Shown here one piece after another: positions 59,773 through 64,000 of a stretch of DNA of 64,000 nucleotides. Below the pieces are notes generated by a model. It saw only the letters and a program-made list of their open reading frames with translations, did not search any database and was not told where the DNA came from. Location: contig NZ_FNSD01000001.1 of NCBI RefSeq assembly GCF_900105625.1, forward strand, positions 3,782,001-3,846,000, written 5' to 3'. Every line of letters begins with the position of its first letter. Positions within the stretch are counted from its first letter, which is position 1. Source of the stretch: Terriglobus roseus. GTDB taxonomy: Bacteria; Acidobacteriota; Terriglobia; Terriglobales; Acidobacteriaceae. The position numbers and the translations under genes are program-made.

Positions 59773-59800
59773 TAAGTGGTGGAGATGCTTCCACCACTTA
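59773..59800. terminator. Hairpin between msrA and the convergent glycosyltransferase gene
   Basis: TAAGTGGTGGA, loop GATGCT, TCCACCACTTA: 11-bp perfect stem, and its right arm includes the stop codon of the minus-strand gene. On the minus strand TCTTTG follows, a weak U tract. Confidence 0.65.
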
Positions 59801-60787
59801 CTTCGTGCGCAGTAAGTCAATGACCTGGGCGATGCGGCGTTGTTTGTCCGGCCGCCAAAGTCCCAGTCGCGACGTAGTTATCAGTCGCTCAATCCTCGGC
59901 AAGTCCCACATACTCAGAAAGCCTTCGACAACGGCACGCCGCTCGGCCGTCATCTCCGCGCCATAAAGTTCGAGCAGCGACTGCGCTTGTGCGCGGTCCG
60001 CACGGTATTGCTTTCGCCGTGCAGCGACGCCTTCCTCGCTGACAAAGCGTCCGATTTTTTGGCCCAGCGACTTCTCACCCACGACTGCACCGACGACATT
60101 GCTGGCGTGCTGGCGGTAGAGCACGGTCGCGCGCGGGACGGCAGTCATAGCGCCAAGGCTGCTCGCGAGAAGTGCAGCCCAGTGGTCGTGCATCTGTGCG
60201 GTTGCAGGCATCGTCTTCATGCGATCAATGAGCGCACGATTCAGCAGAGCACTGCATCCGGTGACGACGTTCTCTGAGAGCAGGCCCGCAAGAGTTGGGC
60301 GCGGTGCTTGAGCAAGGCTGTTGCTCTGCCACAGAGATTCGCTTACCGTCGCGAGTCGCTCATCGACCACGCGAAGGTCGGTATAGACAAGCAGTGGAGT
60401 CTGCACTCCATGTTGTTCCTCCATGGCAAGCATGCGTGCCATGCTGACGGCGAGCTTGTCCGGTATCCAGAGGTCATCCTGATCACAGAAGGCGGCATAG
60501 GCGCCTGTCGCTGCCTGAAGCAGAAGACCGAAGTTACCGCGAGCAGTACCGGTGCGCACGTCGTCCTGCAGTACTTCAAAACGGTTAGGGAGTGCGCTGG
60601 CGTACTCTGCCAGCACTTCCTGCGTGCCGTCCCCGGAGCCATCATCGCGCGCAAGGATGTGGACCGCTATACCTTGCTGTTCGAGTACAGAATCGATCTG
60701 CTCCCGCAGGAAACGGGCACCGTTATAGGTAGCCAAGAGCACTTGAACGGCTGGCACGGCATCGGGGGCATGTGCGGAGGCAGACAC
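59798..60787 (-). CDS. GT2-family glycosyltransferase (rhamnosyltransferase-like)
   Basis: 329 residues if it begins at GTG 60787; the longer frame from 60919 would run into the divergent flippase gene, so I prefer the shorter start, although no good ribosome-binding site is seen. GT-A fold marks: VQVLLATYNGARFLREQIDSVLEQ, ARDDGSGDGT, and the metal-binding DQDD in AAFCDQDDLWIPDKL. Transfers a sugar to a surface polysaccharide; donor and acceptor unknown. First gene of the polysaccharide region. Confidence 0.85.
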   Translation of the reverse strand: MSASAHAPDAVPAVQVLLATYNGARFLREQIDSVLEQQGIAVHILARDDGSGDGTQEVLAEYASALPNRFEVLQDDVRTGTARGNFGLLLQAATGAYAAFCDQDDLWIPDKLAVSMARMLAMEEQHGVQTPLLVYTDLRVVDERLATVSESLWQSNSLAQAPRPTLAGLLSENVVTGCSALLNRALIDRMKTMPATAQMHDHWAALLASSLGAMTAVPRATVLYRQHASNVVGAVVGEKSLGQKIGRFVSEEGVAARRKQYRADRAQAQSLLELYGAEMTAERRAVVEGFLSMWDLPRIERLITTSRLGLWRPDKQRRIAQVIDLLRTK

Positions 60788-60890
60788 AGATCTATAGTAG
60801 CGGCGTCGAGACGGAGGCCTGGAACGGAGCCTGCTGCCAGCGCTGGTACCATGGAGTTGCCTCCTCCCCCTGGAGAACCATCGCAAAAAT

Positions 60891-62294
60891 ATGTCTGCAA
60901 TAGAACCAGCTGAAGTCAATCAGATCACTGCCGTAGAGCCATTGGTTACGCCGTCGTTGCTTCGTCGCGCATTGCAGGCCACAGGTATTGATCGCGCTAT
61001 CGGTTACACCATCCTGGCGCGTGGCTGGGCGTCGATCGCAGGCCTTGTTTCGGTCGCACTGATCGCGCGGACGTTCAGCCGGGCCGAGCAAGGGTATTAC
61101 TACACGTTTGGCTCCCTTGTCGCGTTGCAGATCATCTTCGAGCTTGGCTTCTCCGTGGTCATTCTGCAGTTGGCATCGCATGAAGTGGCGCATTTGAAGA
61201 TTGACCCCAGCGGGTTGATCGTGGGTGAGGCACGTCCGCACCGCAGGCTGGCTTCGGTGCTTCAGAAGGCCGTGGTCTGGTACGGAGCCGCTGGACTGTT
61301 AATGCTTGCGGTGTTGTTGCCGGTCGGCTGGCATTTCTTCGCCACGAGTCCCGGCGCCGGCACGGTAGCGTGGCGAGCGCCATGGACCTGTGTAGTCCTG
61401 GCATCGTGTCTTACTTTTCAGATCGATCCGATCTTCTCATTCCTGGAAGGTTGTGGAATGGTCAAGCGCATCGCGATGATGCGTTGGCAGCAGGCGGTTG
61501 CGGGTTCACTGCTGTCGTGGGGCATCATGCTGTTGCACCATGGGCTGTTCTCGCCTGCGCTGGTGATCGGCGCGCAGGCAGGCGTGGGCTTCTACTTCCT
61601 CTTTCGTAACCGACGCCTGTTGCTGGGGCTGCTGCGGCACAATGCCGGAGAAGACGCGATCGTGTGGGGCACGGAAGTTTGGCCCTTTCAATGGCGCATC
61701 GCGATCTCGTATGGCTGCGGCTTCATCATCTTCCAACTGTTTAATCCTGCGCTGCTCCGCTTCTATGGGCCGGTCGTAGCAGGGCAGATGGGTATGTCGC
61801 TCAGCATCACAAACTCACTGGCAGCGGTTGGCATGTCATGGCTCAGCACGAAGGCAGCACCGTTTGGTTCGCTGATTGCGCGCCGCGAGTTTGTGGAGCT
61901 TGACCGCCTGTTCATGCGCTCTGTTGTGCAGAGTCTTGTACTGCTTGTTTGCGGATCTCTGGTGATCTGGACCGTGGACGTGGAACTGGTGCGGATGGGT
62001 GTGCCCTTTGCCAAGCGCCTGCTGGCTCCGTTGCCGTTTGGCCTGCTGCTGCTGAATATGTGTGGGAACCAGGTCTCATCTTCAATCGGCATCTACCTGC
62101 GGGCACACAAGCAGGAGAAGCTGCTGATCACGTCTATTCTGGGTGCGGTTGTTATCGGCATTTCAACGGTCACGCTGGGGCGCTGGTACGGCGCGATTGG
62201 CATGACGACCGGGCAGCTTGGTGCCACTCTCGTCATCGGCATCGGCATCAGCGGATACATATTCCAGAAGTACCGGAGAATTTGGCATGCCTGA
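60891..62294 (+). CDS. Wzx-type polysaccharide flippase-like membrane protein
   Basis: 467 residues with about 12 membrane helices and an MATE-like (polysaccharide transport) pattern: ILARGWASIAGLVSVALIARTFSRAEQGYYYTFGSLVAL at the start resembles Wzx proteins. Such proteins move lipid-linked sugar units across the inner membrane. It overlaps the next glycosyltransferase gene by 8 bp, so both belong to one operon of surface-glycan assembly. Confidence 0.85.
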   Translation: MSAIEPAEVNQITAVEPLVTPSLLRRALQATGIDRAIGYTILARGWASIAGLVSVALIARTFSRAEQGYYYTFGSLVALQIIFELGFSVVILQLASHEVAHLKIDPSGLIVGEARPHRRLASVLQKAVVWYGAAGLLMLAVLLPVGWHFFATSPGAGTVAWRAPWTCVVLASCLTFQIDPIFSFLEGCGMVKRIAMMRWQQAVAGSLLSWGIMLLHHGLFSPALVIGAQAGVGFYFLFRNRRLLLGLLRHNAGEDAIVWGTEVWPFQWRIAISYGCGFIIFQLFNPALLRFYGPVVAGQMGMSLSITNSLAAVGMSWLSTKAAPFGSLIARREFVELDRLFMRSVVQSLVLLVCGSLVIWTVDVELVRMGVPFAKRLLAPLPFGLLLLNMCGNQVSSSIGIYLRAHKQEKLLITSILGAVVIGISTVTLGRWYGAIGMTTGQLGATLVIGIGISGYIFQKYRRIWHA

Positions 62295-63309
62295 AGATGC
62301 TCGGCCGCTGCTGACAATTGCGATTCCCACTTACAATCGCGCCGTTGAACTGAAGATGCTATTGGAATATCTCGCGCCTCAGTTAACGAACCGCAGAGAA
62401 GTGGAGCTACTGATATTTGATAACGCGTCACCTGACGATACGCAGCAGGTAGTGGAAGCGTATCTCAAGGCTGGCCTGCAGTGCTCCTACATCCGAAGGC
62501 CAGAGAACGTGGGGCCGGACGGTAATTTTTTGGATTGCTACGGGCAAGCGAAAGGTAAGTTCGTTTGGGTTTTTGGCGATGATGACGTAATTTTTCCTGG
62601 CAGCATAGAGCGCATTCTGCAAGTGCTGAGGGTTCCGGATGTGGATCTGGTCTTCGTGCCGGCTGAGGGGTTCGTTGCGCGGCCAGATGAGCGCGTCAGA
62701 CCGGACGCTGAAGCATCCGCAAGTCTGTATCGGTCGGCTTTGGATTTCATTACTGCGGTGAGTCATGTCGGTGATCTGGCACTTATCTCCGCAATCATTG
62801 TGAATAAGGATCGCGTGGAGGACTTTCCCCATCGGGATTTCAGAGAAGGTGCAGGATCCTATTTGATCCAACTAGGTTGGACCTTCAGTTGCGTAAAGAA
62901 TCTGCGGAGTGCTGTTGTCTTTTGCAAGGGCCTGATCGCCACCTGCGAGAAGGCAGCGTCGCGCCCGTTTGACATGGTTGAGGTTTTCGGAAAGCACTGG
63001 AAAGAGCAGGCGCAGCGCTTTTTGGGGGAGGGCACGCCGCTGTACGATGCCGTGATTCGTCGGCAATTGGACTCGTGGTTCGCGAATAACTGGATACGTC
63101 TTCGAGAACAGGGCTACGCTATGAATACCGCGGATCCTCCAGGCCAGATGCGTCAGGATTACGGAGATAGAGTTCTGTACTGGCTGATGATCTACCCACT
63201 GTTGGTGTGGCCTTTACCACTTGCAAGAGTGTGGAAGAAGGGGATTCGCGGCGTCCGCTACTTCAATCGGCGTTGGACCAACAGGAAGGCCACGGTCGTC
63301 CCCGTCTAG
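62287..63309 (+). CDS. GT2-family glycosyltransferase
   Basis: 340 residues from ATG 62287, inside the end of the flippase gene; a longer in-frame start at 62218 would overlap more. Marks: LLTIAIPTYNRAVELKMLLEYL, IFDNASPDDTQQVV and the metal site WVFGDDDVIFPG. The C-terminal ~100 residues include an amphipathic helix (YWLMIYPLLVWPLPLARVWK) that may hold it at the membrane. It is closely similar to the next gene at 63462. Confidence 0.9.
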   Translation: MPEDARPLLTIAIPTYNRAVELKMLLEYLAPQLTNRREVELLIFDNASPDDTQQVVEAYLKAGLQCSYIRRPENVGPDGNFLDCYGQAKGKFVWVFGDDDVIFPGSIERILQVLRVPDVDLVFVPAEGFVARPDERVRPDAEASASLYRSALDFITAVSHVGDLALISAIIVNKDRVEDFPHRDFREGAGSYLIQLGWTFSCVKNLRSAVVFCKGLIATCEKAASRPFDMVEVFGKHWKEQAQRFLGEGTPLYDAVIRRQLDSWFANNWIRLREQGYAMNTADPPGQMRQDYGDRVLYWLMIYPLLVWPLPLARVWKKGIRGVRYFNRRWTNRKATVVPV

Positions 63310-63461
63310 GTAACGCAGCGGATGCGTCCTGACGCGGCCAGCGTGGCGAAAGCGCCTGTACCGCATGGTTGTCATGCATCTGCGACTGAATGGACGTTTC
63401 CGCTGCCATTGCAGAAATCGAATTGTTCTAAGTCCGGCATTTGTCGAAGAGGAGAATTGAC

Positions 63462-64000
63462 ATGAGCGAGCATCGACCTCTTCTTACCATTGCGATTCCG
63501 ACGTTCAATCGGGCGGTATTCTTGCAGGAATTGCTCGAATTACTGGTGCCACAGTTAGAGAATGTGGCTGACATCGAGTTGATCGTCTGTAACAACGCAT
63601 CGACGGACAGTACGACGGAGGTCGTCGACGCTTATCTTCCAGCCGGGGATCAGCGGTTCCGCAGGATCGTGAACGAGAGCAATATCGGCTCTGACGCAAA
63701 CTTCGTAAAGTGCTTTCGCGAAGCGCGCGGAAAGTATTTCTGGCTCTTCGGGGACGACGACATCATTCGTCCTGGTGCCATCGCATGCATCATGGGACAC
63801 TTGCGCTCCGGCGAGTACGATCTTGTCTATTTCGAGCCACATGGCTTCCTGCAGGACTGGCGTGAGGAATTCGCGCCTGTCTCCGACGGGCGGACGTTCC
63901 AGGTCTTCCGTTCCGGCCGATCGATGGCACTGATCATGGGGACCATGGTTGCCTTCATCACAGCGACCTTGGTGAACCGTGACCGGGCACTTCAGGTGAT
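63462..64000 (+). CDS. GT2-family glycosyltransferase, 5' part only
   Basis: Starts at ATG 63462 with AAGAGGAGAA upstream and runs off the window. The 179 visible residues follow the previous gene closely: LLTIAIPTFNRAVFLQELLELL, VCNNASTDSTTEVV, NIGSDANFVKCF and the metal site WLFGDDDIIRPG. It looks like a duplicated copy that has since diverged, as is common in glycan loci with several related sugar additions. Confidence 0.9.
   Translation, partial: MSEHRPLLTIAIPTFNRAVFLQELLELLVPQLENVADIELIVCNNASTDSTTEVVDAYLPAGDQRFRRIVNESNIGSDANFVKCFREARGKYFWLFGDDDIIRPGAIACIMGHLRSGEYDLVYFEPHGFLQDWREEFAPVSDGRTFQVFRSGRSMALIMGTMVAFITATLVNRDRALQV

Overview
The window looks like a GC-rich chromosome of the phylum Acidobacteriota (Terriglobia; a Granulicella-, Terriglobus- or Edaphobacter-like organism). 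I infer this from overall gene content, the many short intergenic palindromes and the style of the lineage-specific small proteins. No rRNA gene is present to test it. I see about 54 protein genes or gene remnants, two complete tRNA genes, one tRNA gene broken in two, a roughly 17 kb defence-rich genomic island, and several intergenic repeat families.

Left flank (1-15776): the 3' end of a P5C dehydrogenase gene; an orphan response regulator with a degenerate receiver; a two-gene unit of a receiver/thioredoxin-reductase-like fusion and a cyclic-nucleotide-domain histidine kinase; a HAD phosphatase; an incomplete lasso-peptide-type cassette (B2 protease, HPr-kinase-like protein, PqqD-like protein, with no cyclase or precursor); SelO; an EmrA/TolC/EmrB efflux operon with a divergent LysR regulator and a clear palindromic operator; tRNA-Glu; and CorA.

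Island (15806-32954): a tyrosine recombinase gene starts just inside a 12-bp direct repeat that splits a chromosomal tRNA-Leu(CAA) gene through its anticodon loop. The 5' half lies at 15777-15817 and the 3' half at 32943-32999, so neither junction keeps a whole gene. The island carries its own complete tRNA-Leu(CAA) at 26875-26961, which probably replaces the lost one. The rest is defence: a DUF262/DUF1524 GmrSD-like nuclease; a decayed DISARM locus (intact DrmB, a DrmMI-DrmA fusion lacking the methylase catalytic motif, a DrmD tail); an Mrr endonuclease gene with an amber stop; a Thoeris-like TIR + SLOG + two ThsB-like TIR set that appears intact; and a nucleotidyltransferase/Xre toxin-antitoxin pair with an operator over its promoter.

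Right flank (33000-64000): a signalling operon (multi-PAS histidine kinase, CheY-like receiver, receiver-PAS-GGDEF-EAL protein); a Crp/Fnr regulator with a consensus CRP-type site upstream; a TonB-family protein; an aldo/keto reductase; a GAF-GGDEF cyclase; MoaA; small acidobacterial-type proteins; a SIMPL protein; a site-2 protease; TrpS; ScpA and ScpB (condensin partners of SMC) with RluB overlapping scpB; a Tat-exported glycosidase; a macro-domain protein; a quinone-oxidoreductase-like protein; NIPSNAP; MsrA; and a surface-polysaccharide region (three GT2 glycosyltransferases and a flippase) running off the right edge. Intergenic regions here hold repeated hairpins with conserved flanks but differing stems, and one 66-67 bp tandem repeat.
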